Shown here piece by piece: positions 10,504-22,852 of a stretch of DNA of 64,000 nucleotides. Position 1 is the stretch's first letter. Each line of letters opens with the position of its first letter. A model generated the notes under the pieces. That model saw nothing but the letters and a program-made list of their open reading frames with translations, ran no database searches and had not been told where the DNA came from. Made by a program: the position numbers and the translations under genes. The DNA comes from Circinella minor (Eukaryota; Mucoromycota; Mucoromycetes; Mucorales; Lichtheimiaceae): contig JAEPRB010000012.1 in the NCBI GenBank assembly GCA_016758965.1, positions 307,634 to 371,633 of the forward strand, given 5' to 3'.

Positions 10504-12425
10504 ATGACAAATAAATCCAATAAAAAAAACGCTGAAAAAACACGTGGAACTAATAAAATAAAAAAATCATCAATTGTAAGAAAGGAGAAGCGAGGAAGAA
10601 AACGACGCGTGTTGGATTCATTAGATGTGGCAAACAATTTATTAATTCCAGACGGAGGCAGGGAAGTACAGAAAATCGAGAATAATAACAATATTATTAC
10701 ACAAATACCAACTGAACTACTCGGTATTATATTGTCGACATTCTCATCAGAAGAACTTGCTACAGCAGCATTGGTTTGTCGATCGTGGTGGGAGCGGTTA
10801 ACAACTAATAAAACTTTATGGCGTAGTTTTACTGTTTATCACCATGACATTGCAACATTTGTTGTGATGAAAACTATTGGGGTTTATGTAAAAGACTTCA
10901 AATATATTTATGACAGTAGCAAACTTTCGGTCGATCATAGGTTTGATATTAAGGGTGGTGACTTTGAAAAATGTGCGAAATCGATTATTGCATCTCAAGG
11001 TTAAGTTGGTTCTTGTTGCAGATAGCTTTGCATAATGCTAACGTTGATTGTATTGGTTTTTTATACTAATGATTCTTGCTCAATTATTTATAAATAGGAC
11101 TTGACAATAAACTAATTGATACAAGTTGTATGCAATATCGGTACTTTGATGGTGTACCTATAGAAGTCATGTTAAAAATGTTCCCAAACATCAATTCGAT
11201 TTCAGTGGATGGTCATGAACCTTACCATTATTTCGAAGGTTTAGCTACTACTCTCAAGCATAAATGCATCAAATCTATATATCTATATATGTATTACAGT
11301 TGTGGGCATAGTCATGTTCAAAGATTGCTTCGTCGTTGCCCGAATCTGCAATCATTACGTATTAGTCCGGGTAGTTGGGAAATTATCAAACCTGTGCAAG
11401 AATCAACACAAAATGCTTTGAAGAACCTCATCATTGGTGATATAATTCCAAAGCGATTTCTTAAAAGCAATAATAAGCCAACAACAACATTAACAACAGA
11501 CGCCACCGACACTACTACTCCTACTTCTACTCTTACTCCTACTTCTACTTCTCCTCCTAATAACTTGGAAACATTAGTATTGAATGCTAGTACTGCAGAT
11601 CCTTTGTTGTCGCGCCTGGTTTTCAAACCATATGATCTTACTAACATTATTTGTACCAACAGCAGAAGCTTGATCGTATTATCTGTTACATGTGCCATCC
11701 AGTACCAAACGCGACTTCATGACATCCTCAGCAATAACTCCAACTGGGATTTGATTTTTAAGGCCTCGTATAACAACCTTCGACGACTCTATTGTGTTGT
11801 ACCTGAAGGCATCGAATCTCAATTTGCGTTATTACTTGAAAAATACAACTTGCTAACAGATTTGGGTATTAGTTGTAAATTAGAAATACCTGTTGTGGTG
11901 TTAAATGCATTGGTCAAACTGGATTCTCTTCGCCGGCTCGAACTTACTTTTCATCGAGAAATAGACATTAATGCTATCAAAGAAGTATTGAACATCAACA
12001 ACACAACTCTGAAGCATGTATATTTTAATAATTGTACGGGGATCACTATGGAATTAATCGAATGCATAACATCTACGCTACTTCAAGGAGTCGAATTCAG
12101 AGAGGGCAGCTCAATATTATGGGGTGTAATGAAGGTGTTCTTGGAAAATTTGGAGTCAATGGAGAATATTGGATGGGTTGTATTGCATTCAGTGTATTGT
12201 TGCAACGAATTGGATGATGATGAATGGATGATTGGAACGGTACAAAATAGTTTACGACGTTTTATCAAGAAATCTGGTTTATTGGAAGTCACAGAAGAAA
12301 ATGAGGATGATGTAACAACTGTACTGTTGGATATGAAAAAGCACGGTGAAGATTTGGTGTCTATTACAGAATCAACATTAGAAGAAGAAGTAGCTGATAT
12401 GATTGAGAACTGTCTTGATATGTGA
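10504..12425 (+). CDS. F-box protein with leucine-rich C-terminal region
   Basis: Exons 10504-10999 and 11098-12425 encode 607 residues; the 98-nt intron is GTTAAG...TAG with a branch-like ACTAAT. The N-terminus is basic (KRGRKRR). An F-box follows at about residues 65-110 (IPTELLGIILSTFSSEELA, then CRSWWERL and LWRSF), the Skp1-binding module of SCF ubiquitin ligases. The remainder has irregular leucine-rich segments (RRCPNLQSLRISPGSW; LRRLELTF) typical of the substrate-recognition part. A Thr/Pro-rich insert (about residues 322-345) looks like a disordered loop. The C-terminus is acidic. I chose the ATG at 10504 because the frame upstream lacks an ATG and holds non-conserved sequence. The substrate cannot be predicted. 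Confidence 0.85.
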
Positions 12426-12670
12426 TAACAGGAAGTATTGCAATAGTTGGTATGTTAATTTTTAAATGCAATTGATTATTTTCTAATATGAAAACTTCTC
12501 ACGGCGAATTATTTTTATTTTAAACTTTTCTCCTGAGTTTGGTTCCTAGTGGAAGAAGGAGCCAATCTTTTTGAGAGTCGATAAAATCCACAATTTGTGT
12601 AGTGTTATAGTGAGTTACCACCCAGCATATTTTTGTTGTTATAAAGATATTAAAACAAATTCAAGCAATA

Positions 12671-12673
<3 letters not shown>

Positions 12674-12714
<41 letters not shown>

Positions 12715-12922
12715 ATAATAGTAATAATTCTTGAAGATAAACTGCTAGCAACGTCACATAAATAAAAGCATAATCCTATCGGCTTATATTTTTAACATCA
12801 TCATTCGAAGAACTTGCAGGTGTAAAATAATAAAATTTATTTCTCATCTGATAAAAAGTACCAAACATCACACATATATATTTTCGATTAAGAAAGAAAA
12901 AGATTAGGTACAAAATAAAAAA
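12674..12922 (+). repeat. Displaced copy of the 3' flank of the 4.2-6.3 kb gene (empty site for the 6582 element)
   Basis: A long CT run (12674-12710) is followed by sequence matching 6383-6540 almost base for base (GATAAACTGCTAGCAACGTC; TCATCTGATA). It continues into ACCAAACATCACACATATAT and GATTAAGAAAG, matching both sides of the 733-bp element. It therefore preserves the uninterrupted target site. It lies 250 bp after the F-box gene and is non-coding. Confidence 0.8.
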
Positions 12923-13865
12923 TCGAGTATTTAAGTTGAGCTGCACCATAACTTATGTAAAACATAATAATTGGTATTTTTGATGCCTTCTTTCTTAAAT
13001 TGCTATTATCTTTTCTTTGATACATAAAAGATATTGAGGGCAAATTAAAGCGTCATATATTTTTTCGCCTATTAGATATATTATTCAATTAGTAGTTGTA
13101 TGTTCATGAAAATTTTAAAATTACTGGCTTTCGAAAACGTTGCCAAGTTTATCACTTGTTTGAGATTCATTCCATATCACGAGCACTGTCAATTTTACAC
13201 TACCTCCTGACGATAATAATAAAGAGCCAAGACCCTTCTCTTTATTATTTTGTTCCCGATATTAGTAATAAGAGTACCCGAGTACACCATCTTTCGTGAA
13301 CCAATGGAAAAAAATACCCCAATTCTATTTTACATTTATTTGTTGATGTATGATCCGGGTTGTTTTCTATCAAAGTATTTGGATTGATGCATCATTCTGA
13401 TGTTTCATGAAAAAAATTTGGTTTCTCTTAAATTTGTATCATATAAACACTATATCATAGAATATATATATATAAAGTTAATTAAAAAAATGATAAAAAG
13501 GATGTACGTTACTGTACGTACATCTTTGCAATATTTGTTTTAAATTCGCTTTCAATTGAATGTTTCTTGTTCAACTTCTTACGTACCTAGAAAAAAGGGA
13601 GCCAAATTTGATGATGATGTATTCACTTACATAGAGTTGTTTTCTTCAGTTGTTTATATTTATAAGACAACCACAAAAAAATGGAAATGGTTGTATTTTA
13701 CTATTTCTTTTAAAAATTACTCGGTGAACATAGATTCCCTTGATAAGTTGTTTCTTTCTGAAAGAGTTTTTTTTAACAATGCCGATCCACCTGCTATTTC
13801 GGGAGGAGCTAAAAACTCTATTTTGTTCCTGCGCTTTATTCGTGCGCTTTTTGTTTTTTTTTATA
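12923..13865. other. Intergenic DNA, no gene supported
   Basis: AT-rich sequence. A 116-codon open frame (13556-13906) has no family resemblance and overlaps the pseudogene fragment out of frame, so I do not call it. Confidence 0.5.
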
Positions 13866-14126
13866 AAAAAAAAACTTCTCGAAAAAACTTCATCATCACA
13901 GGTTGACAGCGTCTCGGTACATATGCCAACTTTTCAAGATCCGTCAAAGCAATCAACTATTTCACGAAATATGCCGTTCAACAAAAGTATCAAAAGAAAA
14001 CACGTTGATTTCGAAAACTATTCACATCAATACTCATCATCTGCGCACTATTCGATTTTTACAACTATCCACACCCACCCATTATTTTTTTAAAAAAAAG
14101 CTCTGACAGACATATAAATAATTATC

Positions 14127-14130
<4 letters not shown>
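13866..14130 (+). pseudogene. C-terminal fragment of a paralogue of the 4.2-6.3 kb gene
   Basis: A frame from about 13868 reads KKLLEKTSSSQ and then PFNKSIKRKHVDFENY, matching the last roughly 53 residues of the gene ending at 6253 with conservative changes. It lacks that gene's stop, so it runs on to about 14090. The 3' flank (ATCATCTGCGCA; ATAATTATCCTC before the CT run) also matches. Nothing upstream of the fragment resembles the earlier exons. This is a truncated copy with no plausible product. Confidence 0.8.

Positions 14131-14199
<69 letters not shown>
14127..14199. repeat. Compound microsatellite (CT)n-(CA)n-(TA)n
   Basis: About 40 bp of CT, then about 24 bp of CA and 10 bp of TA. 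The CT part corresponds to the CT runs at 6355-6382 and 12674-12710 in the duplicated segments. Confidence 0.95.
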
Positions 14200-15935
14200 T
14201 GACAAACATATTTCCCAAAATTTATAATCTTTTCAACTCTTCCACTCATTTTGCTATCTGATTCCTCTTTAACTCGCTCATACACTTGTTAGCATATCCT
14301 CATACTTTACATCGTATAGATTATGAAATCATCTTTATTAAGACAATTGCTACATCACAGAATTTCCTCCAAGTCACCATTCCAATCCTAATATATGCCT
14401 TGTACATACAAATTCATATACTACAGTTCTCAACATAATACAATGATTTTTCGTTAAACCGGTATTTCACTAAACCGGCCGCATCTCTCAATTACTTTTT
14501 TTTATATATCTGATAAAATATGGACGATTTAATAAACAGGTATCCTGTGAATGTGTCTAAATATTTTACCTTGGTTACAGTATCAGAGACTTTTTAATTG
14601 ATAATATCTGTAATATGAGCTTGCTTAAACGTCAATTTAGCTCTTTTCTTTGTTTCCAATTACTTAATTCTTAAGTAGTGCAGCATATAAAAAAAATACC
14701 CAAATTATTTTTGTCATCAAGAGAAAACCCATCAACTATTTTTTTAGTAACACTTAATGTCTCTTTTCCACTAACTTTAAACAAATTCTTTTCTTTACGT
14801 ATCGCCTATTTCCTCGTCAACTTCTTCATGTACTTGTTCTTTATTATCTAATATCTGTAATGGTGCTACTAATACAATTTATCTGTAGTATATATTTATA
14901 TACGTAACTATGTATACTCACCGCATTCTATTCAAATATATATTATGTTGCTGTCGCTGATTAATAAATAGATCAGATTCCTAATATATATAAGCGTTAT
15001 TCGTTTTTACGTATCACTAAACAATATGGACAGACATCGTGCTACTCCTAATCAATAATACTTGTCCCATAGAAGCGTATAGTGTTTTGTATTCTTGACT
15101 ACGTAATGCGGTAGTACTTACACGGTTTTTGCATTCTCACAATCTGCAAACTGTGAGCTTTTTTGGAGAAAACGTGACAAAGCACTCAATCTGCATATTT
15201 CAAATTTTCAACACATATCTTATATATATTGATCAAATAAGGGAAATTGTACCGTATCACAAATAACAACTATTTATGTATGTCGTTGTATCTTATCTAG
15301 TAGTGTTATCATATCTATTTATAAATACTAAAGAACATGCTGTTGCCGCGACTTTTGTTTTCAAAAAAAAAAAATCTTCAAATTGAACAAAGTTTGGAGT
15401 CCCACTGTAAAATAATTTCTACTTATAACTTAATTTAATAAAAAATAAAAGAATCCAACAAGTTGCTGTACAATTATCCTGAGTATATAAATTGTTGTAC
15501 GTACGTAATTCATATTTTTTATTATTCATGTATATTTCAAAAGAGATAGTGCTAGTAACTATTATAAAATTCTCGTATACCTATTTTGATTTTAAATAAA
15601 AAGACCACGTCAACATTAGTTTTTTTTTTTGCTAATTTAGGTACGTAGACTGGCATAAAACAAAGACTTTTGTATTTTGTTGTGTAACATAAAATGCTTG
15701 TTTTAAAAAACAATGTGCCAAAAATGGTTATTGCGTACATCACACCCTTTTAATACTTCTGCTTTCAGAGTTTATATTTTTACTTCTCTTTTTTTTTCAT
15801 ATTCTTTCTTTATTATTATTATCATCATTAGTATAGAAGGTGCAGGAGGTCGCGTGTTCTATAAAATATTTTTGATTATCTATTACTAGGATTATTTCTA
15901 TTTTATTATACAATACATATATCAACAACAACAAA
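14200..15935. other. AT-rich intergenic DNA and 5' flank of the NIPA-like gene
   Basis: No gene is supported. TACGTA palindromes recur (near 14905, 15011, 15105, 15498 and 15652). The last 100 bp presumably hold the 5' UTR of the gene starting at 15936. Confidence 0.5.
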
Positions 15936-18372
15936 ATGAGTGATTCAGTCTCCACCGATGACTCCTTTGTAGACGCTTCGATGAACAGCGAATTATATAA
16001 AGGTGTTGGTGTATCTTTAGCAGTTGCGAGTGGTACTACTATCAAACATTTTTTTAATTATATCGCAAAAACAAAAACTGTAAACAGTGAAACAAAATAG
16101 TTGGTTATTAAAAAAATAAAACTAACAAAGGGTGGTGATATATATTATTATTATTATTATTATTTAGGCATATTTATCGGTGCCAGTTTTGTTTTCAAAA
16201 AGAAAGGACTCGTACAATCAGTAGAGCGTTCAGGTATAATCATTGTTTAAAATAATTACAATACATATTTATTACGTTGATCAAAAGTTTGTGTTCTTAT
16301 TTATTTACAATGATCCACACTAGGTGGGACTGCTGGTGATGGTTATGCCTATTTAACATCTGCAATGTGGTGGACAGGAATGATTCTAAGTATGTAAATT
16401 GATATTTTGTTAACAAGCTCATTTTTATTGTCTATCTTTTTTTTTACTCATTAAATTATGCCATTTTTTTTTTTAAAAAAAAAAATAGTGATTATCGGGG
16501 AACTTTGTAATTTTATTGCATATGCATTTACACAAGCTATTTTAGTTACTCCACTGGGTGCACTGAGTGTTGTTGTCAGGTATAATATATTTATATTGAA
16601 CAAGAAAAAATGAAGCAAAAAAGAGATTAATAGAGTAAATTTTATAAACTACTATCACTTCTACGTAGTGCCATATTATCATCTATTTTCCTTAAAGAAA
16701 GACTTTCATTGACAGGAAAAATCGGATGCTTTATATGTATTGTTGGATCCATAATAATTGTTTTACATGCACCAGAAGAAGCTGCTGATGATACATCTAT
16801 CGAAACATTCAAAAACCTTGTCCTCTCCGTGGGTAACGTTATAAAACAGTTTATACATCTTAACTATTGTGCTGTTATTGATCTGAATCAATCGAATAAT
16901 GTTCATTTTTTTTTTATTAATTTTCTTTGGTTTATTTGAATGGATTAAATCGTATAGGCTTCTTGGTTTATGCAAGTCTTTCCGTTTTAGTCGCCTTGGG
17001 CCTTATATTATTCGCTGCACCACGATGGGGTAAGAAGAACATGTTGGTATATATTACCATTTGTTCTGTTATTGGTGCAATATCAGTTGTTTTCACTCAA
17101 GGATTGGGCATGGCTATTGTCCATTCCATTACTGTTTCCAATCAATTCAACAACTACTTTATCTATATTGTGCTACTTATTGTAATTGTCACGCTCATTG
17201 TGGAAATTGTTTATCTCAACAAGGCATTGAATTTATTCAATACAGCATTAGTCACTCCGACGTACTATGTTCTTTTTACGACACTTACCATTGTCAGTTC
17301 CATTGTTTTGTTTCGTGGATTTGATGCAACACCTCTGGAAATAGTCACTGTTGTTCAAGGGTTCTTTTGCATATGTGCTGGCGTCGCTTTACTTCAACTT
17401 AGTCAGCGTAAGCAAAACCGTGAACCAGATGAAGAAGAAAACAATACAGTCCCACATTTAGACGAAAGTAAGAAACTGATCGAATCAATGGCAAGAGGTT
17501 CAATAAAACAAACAATGACATTAAATAGGAAGACAGAAGTCAACTTGGAACCTGGTCCAGCAGAATTATTCCCTTTCGCAGGAATAACACGTTTTGCAAG
17601 CACAACTCGAAGACAGCCAAAACCACATCTTTCATCTATAAAATCCAAAAGTAAAGTCGTACCGGAATATTCACATCAGTACCAAGAGAAAAAACGGGCC
17701 ACAACAATTACAGGGACCACACCTTCAAATGAGTTACCAATTGTGGTAATTGATGATGGTAACACCAATAACAATTATACTTTTTCGCCAGATTCAATAG
17801 TGAACAATACAATTGGCGTCGGTAACACAAGTCCTGGTGAAGATGGCTACACTCGTGAAACACGATGGAAGGATCGTATTCCTCGACCTCCAGCAGCAAG
17901 GCGAGAACCCGTTGTGGATCATCGTCATAGAAAAATTGAAGCTGCTGCAAAGCAAAGTAAGAATTCATCTATCCCAAATCTTATAGATCCATATAAATTT
18001 AAGCCTATGTACTATTCGTATTAATTTATTCTAATGTCTTATTTTTTTTTCTTTATCTCATAATCTTTTATAAAAGTATCCATAAATGTTCGGGATCCTG
18101 TTATATCTACATATTCAAGCATCAACAGTACTAGTACCACAGGAACAACAATCTCTAGAAAACAGCAAAGACCCGGATCAAATAACTCATCGTTCTCAAA
18201 TAGACCAATTCGAAACAAATTTCTACAAGGTGTTCCGTTTCGTTCAAGGTCCCGTCGAGCTCAAGAAAGTCTCAACCGATTCAAAGCTTACAATCTTGAA
18301 TTACATAAATCAGCCTCTGAAGATCACAAAGATTTAGTTGCTCCATCATCAGAAAGTTCATCTTTGTACTAG
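15936..18372 (+). CDS. NIPA-type magnesium transporter
   Basis: Exons 15936-16032, 16168-16233, 16324-16389, 16489-16579, 16669-16832, 16958-17956 and 18077-18372 give 592 residues. The first about 320 residues form the NIPA (DUF803) fold of nine membrane helices. Recognisable segments are [13 protein letters not shown], the [15 protein letters not shown] helix, [16 protein letters not shown] and [10 protein letters not shown]. The family moves Mg2+ and resembles drug/metabolite transporters. After LSQRKQNRE the remaining about 260 residues are hydrophilic, charged and presumably cytosolic. Intron 6 (17957-18076) has a strong donor (GTAAGA), a CTAAT branch and AG, and downstream coding continues to TAG at 18370. 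If it is retained, translation instead ends at 18024 with a 22-residue tail. Substrate specificity is inferred from the family. Confidence 0.92.
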
Positions 18373-18626
18373 TTTTGTATGTATCATAAACATTTTTTTA
18401 TAATTTACTTGCTTATTATCCCAATAAAATATATCCAACAATAATACACATGTCATAGAAAACAGAAGAAGGTACACTATAAAAGTTTAAAATTACGGGT
18501 ATGGATGTACAATAATTTATAACAACATTTGTAATTTTTCTTTGGGGGGGGGAGAGGTAGGCAAGGGGTATTAGATAGTGCGAATAATTTATAACATTAT
18601 CGCTTCTGGTAAGAATACTTACTGGA

Positions 18627-20726
18627 TCATGGAATAATGCACCCGCCATTAAAGGTAAATTTACCAACAGAATGACATTCAACAGCAATCCTTCCATGTT
18701 TCATCCATTCTTGCGAATGACCTTTTGTTGCTAAACTTGGCGACTGTCCCGAATAATGACTATGCTGTCGTCGCTCTTTTATACTTTCATCCGTTGCTTC
18801 TTCAGTTTTCAATGTTTCATACTGTAGGAATTCATAAATTTGTTTGTCCCGTAACCTTCGATCATGATGATCTTGGCTGAGATACCAACGTGTTGATTTA
18901 TTCCCATAGCGTCGTCCATCCCGTTTTGCCCATGTTGATTTATTCGTTTGTGAAAGTGAGCAAACATTTGCATATCCAACTCTTGATGTTTCTAATTCCA
19001 GGTATATTTCTGCTAGGTTGATTTCGTCAAATACATGATTCGGCATTTTTATGGTGACAGTTGTTGCTATATTTTCCTCGTGTTGTTGCTGAACACTACA
19101 TACGACCGTAAGTCGAGAAAGCTGTGTACATTGATGTGACAATGACGTGAATAGGTCAGGTGTAAAATGAACTCTGTTAAGATGAAACGATATTAATTTA
19201 TATCCTGCCATGGTTGACAATCTTGTTGTTGTTGTTGAATCATTATTAAGTTCTGAGTGATTATCTTGCTGGCTGCCAAACGTAACATGAGCGTTATTAA
19301 TTTCTAACCTTTCCAGCTGTAATAACTTGCTCAAAAGTTTACCGACCTCAATTGGACTACGTAAACGACGACCGAACGCTAAAGCGGATATCTTCAAATC
19401 TTTTAATAATGGACAGGAACGTGTAATGGATGAAGTAAGAATTGAAACGTGTGGTAGATTCCAATACGCTGTATGCAGATGTAACATAACTAGAGAGTTA
19501 CCAATTGTTTGAAGCATCATGTCATATGTTTCCTTACTATATCGAAGATAATATGCATTACCGCCAGGAATTAATAGTTCTTGTATACGTCCCATTTCCA
19601 AGACTTTTAATCGAGTCCCAACAGCTTCTAAAGTTTCAAAAAATGTTTGATTTGGTGCCAATAATGCATCGATACCACGTAATCGTAATTCTTCGAGTTT
19701 TCGACATCGAAGTGCCAGATTTACGAATGTGTGTATTCGTTGTTCAGTTGTAACAGTAACAATTCGAGGGAATGGTTGTTGCGGTGCAAATGTATTAATC
19801 GTAATAAAGTTGACATCGAGTGATATTATGTTAGGAAACAACTCTGTAATCGATCGTACGCATGAATATTGTGAGTTAATAGATGCTTTGGCAAATGCGA
19901 TCTTTAGTGTTTGTAATGGACCATGGGTAGAAGATACAGATGAATTATTTATAGGTAAAGTTGATGGTAGTGTATCGTCTGGTCCATTTGTCGCTCTATT
20001 TGTTGTCGTTGTTTCTTCAGATAATTCAAACCGCATCACTATCTTGCAAAGGATTTTAAACACTTTCAGGTGTGGACAAAATGTCACAATAGAACGGAAA
20101 TGATGTGGGTGTATAGGTAAAAGTGAGGACATAACACTGTCAACTGCATTATTGTTGTCGTTATGTTGGTAATGGTAATTGTCTATTACTGGCAATAATA
20201 CAAGCTCTTTTAAATGAGGTGTGTTTGCAAAAATGCTGAACGTCGTTGGTTGGGATAATACAATATGGAGTGTAGTCAATCTTGACCCATAAGTAGGAAG
20301 AAGTGTTAGTGCGATATGTTGATTCATAGGTGGTAACTGTCGTATACTATGTAGCCAACTACTGCTGCTTTTTAATAACTGATGACCTCGTGGGACATAT
20401 TTCCATATGCGTTGATGAAAATAGAGTAGTTCAATCAAAGGACAAAGTAAACCAAGCTGTTCGATTTCTACCCAAGTCAGGCCGACGTTATCCAACAGAA
20501 CTAACTTTTTGACGTGTCGGCCGTATGGAATGCCGTCATTGTCAAGTTGTTGTATAGATCGAAAGAACCGTCGAAATCTTTTCCTGGAATTAATCATGAC
20601 TGTATGATAAAGATATTTACGCATGGGATTTAACCAGTTTGTACATACACGAGAACTGGTGGCGACATCGGGAGTAGATAGATTTGCGGCAATCAACTCC
20701 AAGATTTCAAAAGGGGCATCAGCCAT
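18627..20726 (-). CDS. F-box/LRR protein, single exon
   Basis: An uninterrupted 699-residue frame starting MADAPFEILELIAANLSTPD. This is an F-box (about residues 3-48, with VCTNWLNPMRKYLYHTV) at the extreme N-terminus. The rest contains repeated leucine-rich segments (RCRKLEELRLRGID; LGRIQELLI-like; LKDLKISALAFGRR; LERLEINNAHVTF; QLSRLTVVCS), typical of F-box-LRR substrate receptors of SCF ubiquitin ligases. The last about 110 residues are charged and lack LRR character. It ends 250 bp past the convergent NIPA-like gene. The other F-box gene at 10.5 kb differs in intron content and N-terminus, so the pair is not a recent duplication. The substrate is unknown. Confidence 0.9.
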   Translation of the reverse strand: MADAPFEILELIAANLSTPDVATSSRVCTNWLNPMRKYLYHTVMINSRKRFRRFFRSIQQLDNDGIPYGRHVKKLVLLDNVGLTWVEIEQLGLLCPLIELLYFHQRIWKYVPRGHQLLKSSSSWLHSIRQLPPMNQHIALTLLPTYGSRLTTLHIVLSQPTTFSIFANTPHLKELVLLPVIDNYHYQHNDNNNAVDSVMSSLLPIHPHHFRSIVTFCPHLKVFKILCKIVMRFELSEETTTTNRATNGPDDTLPSTLPINNSSVSSTHGPLQTLKIAFAKASINSQYSCVRSITELFPNIISLDVNFITINTFAPQQPFPRIVTVTTEQRIHTFVNLALRCRKLEELRLRGIDALLAPNQTFFETLEAVGTRLKVLEMGRIQELLIPGGNAYYLRYSKETYDMMLQTIGNSLVMLHLHTAYWNLPHVSILTSSITRSCPLLKDLKISALAFGRRLRSPIEVGKLLSKLLQLERLEINNAHVTFGSQQDNHSELNNDSTTTTRLSTMAGYKLISFHLNRVHFTPDLFTSLSHQCTQLSRLTVVCSVQQQHEENIATTVTIKMPNHVFDEINLAEIYLELETSRVGYANVCSLSQTNKSTWAKRDGRRYGNKSTRWYLSQDHHDRRLRDKQIYEFLQYETLKTEEATDESIKERRQHSHYSGQSPSLATKGHSQEWMKHGRIAVECHSVGKFTFNGGCIIP

Positions 20727-20925
20727 TTTATTTTATAAAATATAAAAAAAAAAAGTTAACAAGCAAAGAAAAAAAAAGGGGAAGGGATGGTGTTGTGTTA
20801 CCAAGATTTATTGTTGGATGCCTTTCAATCAGATAAATGATAATAATAGTTGGTGTATAAAAAGCAGTAGGACGGTATAATAATAATAAAGAGTGGAAAT
20901 TAGTGACAAGTTACTTATATTGGTT

Positions 20926-21505
20926 TTACAGATTTCTTTTCCAGAACTGATAATGGGGTGAACCATCCTTAATATAAGCTTCATCTGTTTCTACAGTATA
21001 ACCTAAGGCTTCATAAAAGCCGCGTTTTTCAGCAACACCTTGAACCATGATGGCCTTCTTTCCCGCGTCTTTAGCTCCTTGTTCAAATGCTTCCACTAAT
21101 TTTTGACCAAGTTTCATTCCTCGAACTTCTGATACAACCGCTAATCTACTCAGTACACATACTGTATCGTCATCATCATAAGGTAACATACGAATTGTAC
21201 CCACTGGTATCGTTGTAGTTTTACTGTCGTCACCATCACCTGCTTTCTCGCATGTCGCCAACCACAAAGTGGCAACTGAATCAAGAGTGCTATACATATA
21301 TACTATCAGACTCTCATTCGATCATAGCACCGTCGTTTGAAATAAAAAAAATAAGAGAACATACGTACTCGAGACTTTCTACTTCTGGAGGATATTCTAA
21401 CTCCTTTATAAACACTTGTATACGAACTTCAATACATTTTTGCTTATCTTCAAGAGTTGTTGCACATATTATTTGAGGATTTTGATAACTAGCACTATTT
21501 GTCAT
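20926..21505 (-). CDS. GNAT-family N-acetyltransferase
   Basis: Exons (minus) 21369-21505 and 20926-21289, 166 residues; intron of 79 nt. I chose the donor GTACGT over the overlapping GTATGT two codon positions on, because only it joins in frame and gives PEVESLDTLDSVATLW. That matches the usual GNAT pattern of a VF..E start (VRIQVFIKELEYP) followed by E..D..D..A. Motif A, the acetyl-CoA-binding segment, is LSRLAVVSEVRGMKLGQKL; the C-terminal half has AEKRGFYEALGYT, as in single-domain acetyltransferases such as yeast YIR042C/YjcF-like enzymes. The substrate cannot be predicted. Start: the ATG at 21505 (MTNSASYQN); upstream ATGs are preceded by low-complexity sequence. Confidence 0.88.
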
Positions 21506-22852
21506 GTTGAGAAAATAAAAAACAATTTCTTGTATATAATTAAAAGAGAAGAAAAAATGTTTCCAACGATCATCTTGAGTCATCAACATATTGGGTAGCG
21601 CCTTACCCCCTTATACTTGTAACTGAGAATGAAATCATTTGCTTTTGTACCCGAAGGTCCGGGAATTCACAGCAAGTTCGTGACAGGCTGTTAAACTGTC
21701 CCTGTAATTTTGTAGATATAACATATGATCAAAAGCAAAACCATTTTTATTTAACAGTCATCTAGTAAAAAAGATAACTTTTTTTTTCATAGTAAAGTAT
21801 TGCTTTATTTTAAAAGAGAGAATAGATACCAGGAAGAGCTGTATAGTATATGAAAATATGTTACTTAAAACGGATATTACATATGAATTGCTAACTCCTG
21901 TTCTTTTTCCTTTCAATATCGTCACTATAAATAGACCTTATACAAACATATAGAAAAAGAGCACACACATATAGGGTTAAACGATTGTATTAATGTTTAA
22001 AGAATTCGTACAATTATTAAAGGTGTTTTTTTTTTTGTTGGGATATAAAAAGCAATAATAGTTTTTCTATTCCTCTCCTTTTCTTTTTTGGTACGTAAGT
22101 AGTATCATAAATACTTAATTTATTCAAAAACAGAAACAAACAATGGAATATGGTGATAAAGAATATATGTGTAACAAGGACTTTTACGAGCTTTTCCCAA
22201 TACAGAACATTATACTATAGTTGTACCGGATTTTTTCCATCATGTGGAAGCTTTTTTTTTTCTAAAAACACAGCTCCGATCATCATTATTCATGCTTCTC
22301 ATCCAAAAAGTAACCTTGGCAACTTCATTTGTTGTTGTTTCGATGCTGGTAATGTTATTTGTTGCCAATACCCGGAGATCAAGATTAAATAAATGTCGTA
22401 CTTGTTGGATCGTTGAACTCGTGTCGCCCCTAATAAAAAAAATGTTTAAATACCTTGCTCCATTCTTTCCTCCATTCTCTCTCAGCACTCCCAAATTCAA
22501 TGAAAAGTGAGAACTCAAAAACCCATTCCCCCGGTATTTGACTGTTACAGACTTGGTAACAGACAAACTTCGGTAAAAGGGAACTGATGATTACTTGAGT
22601 TGTACATGCCGGTCCAGTAGTATAAAAGGACTGCTGGACTGGAAAAATAAAAAAATTAACCTCTTTTTCTACTGTATCATTTATTGACCTGGTTAAAAGT
22701 TCATTATAGACAGGACTAGTGTCTATAACATTGACTATCAGAGACATTTATGGACATCCCTTCAAAATATTGATCTGATAACATATGCGATTTGTAGGCA
22801 TGTTGTTTCAATCTAGAATAGACAATGTGAGATCTTCTCCATTTTCTAATAG
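21506..22852. other. Intergenic DNA, no gene supported
   Basis: Several overlapping open frames of 80-108 codons occur at 22150-22750 on both strands. None has family resemblance, and they overlap one another in opposite directions as random frames do. Confidence 0.5.

Noticed and set aside
13556..13906. 116-codon open frame
   Set aside because: No family resemblance, and it overlaps the real gene-fragment homology (13866-14130) in a different frame; low-complexity Lys/Phe composition of AT-rich DNA.
14448..14482. TAAACCGGT repeated, resembling the Helitron-like stem at 307-351
   Set aside because: The copies are direct rather than inverted, and no helicase-like sequence or CTRR end is nearby; too short to call.
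22240..22747. Overlapping frames of 80-108 codons on both strands
   Set aside because: They overlap antisense to each other, are Phe/Ser/Lys-rich and show no motif; expected by chance in AT-rich DNA.
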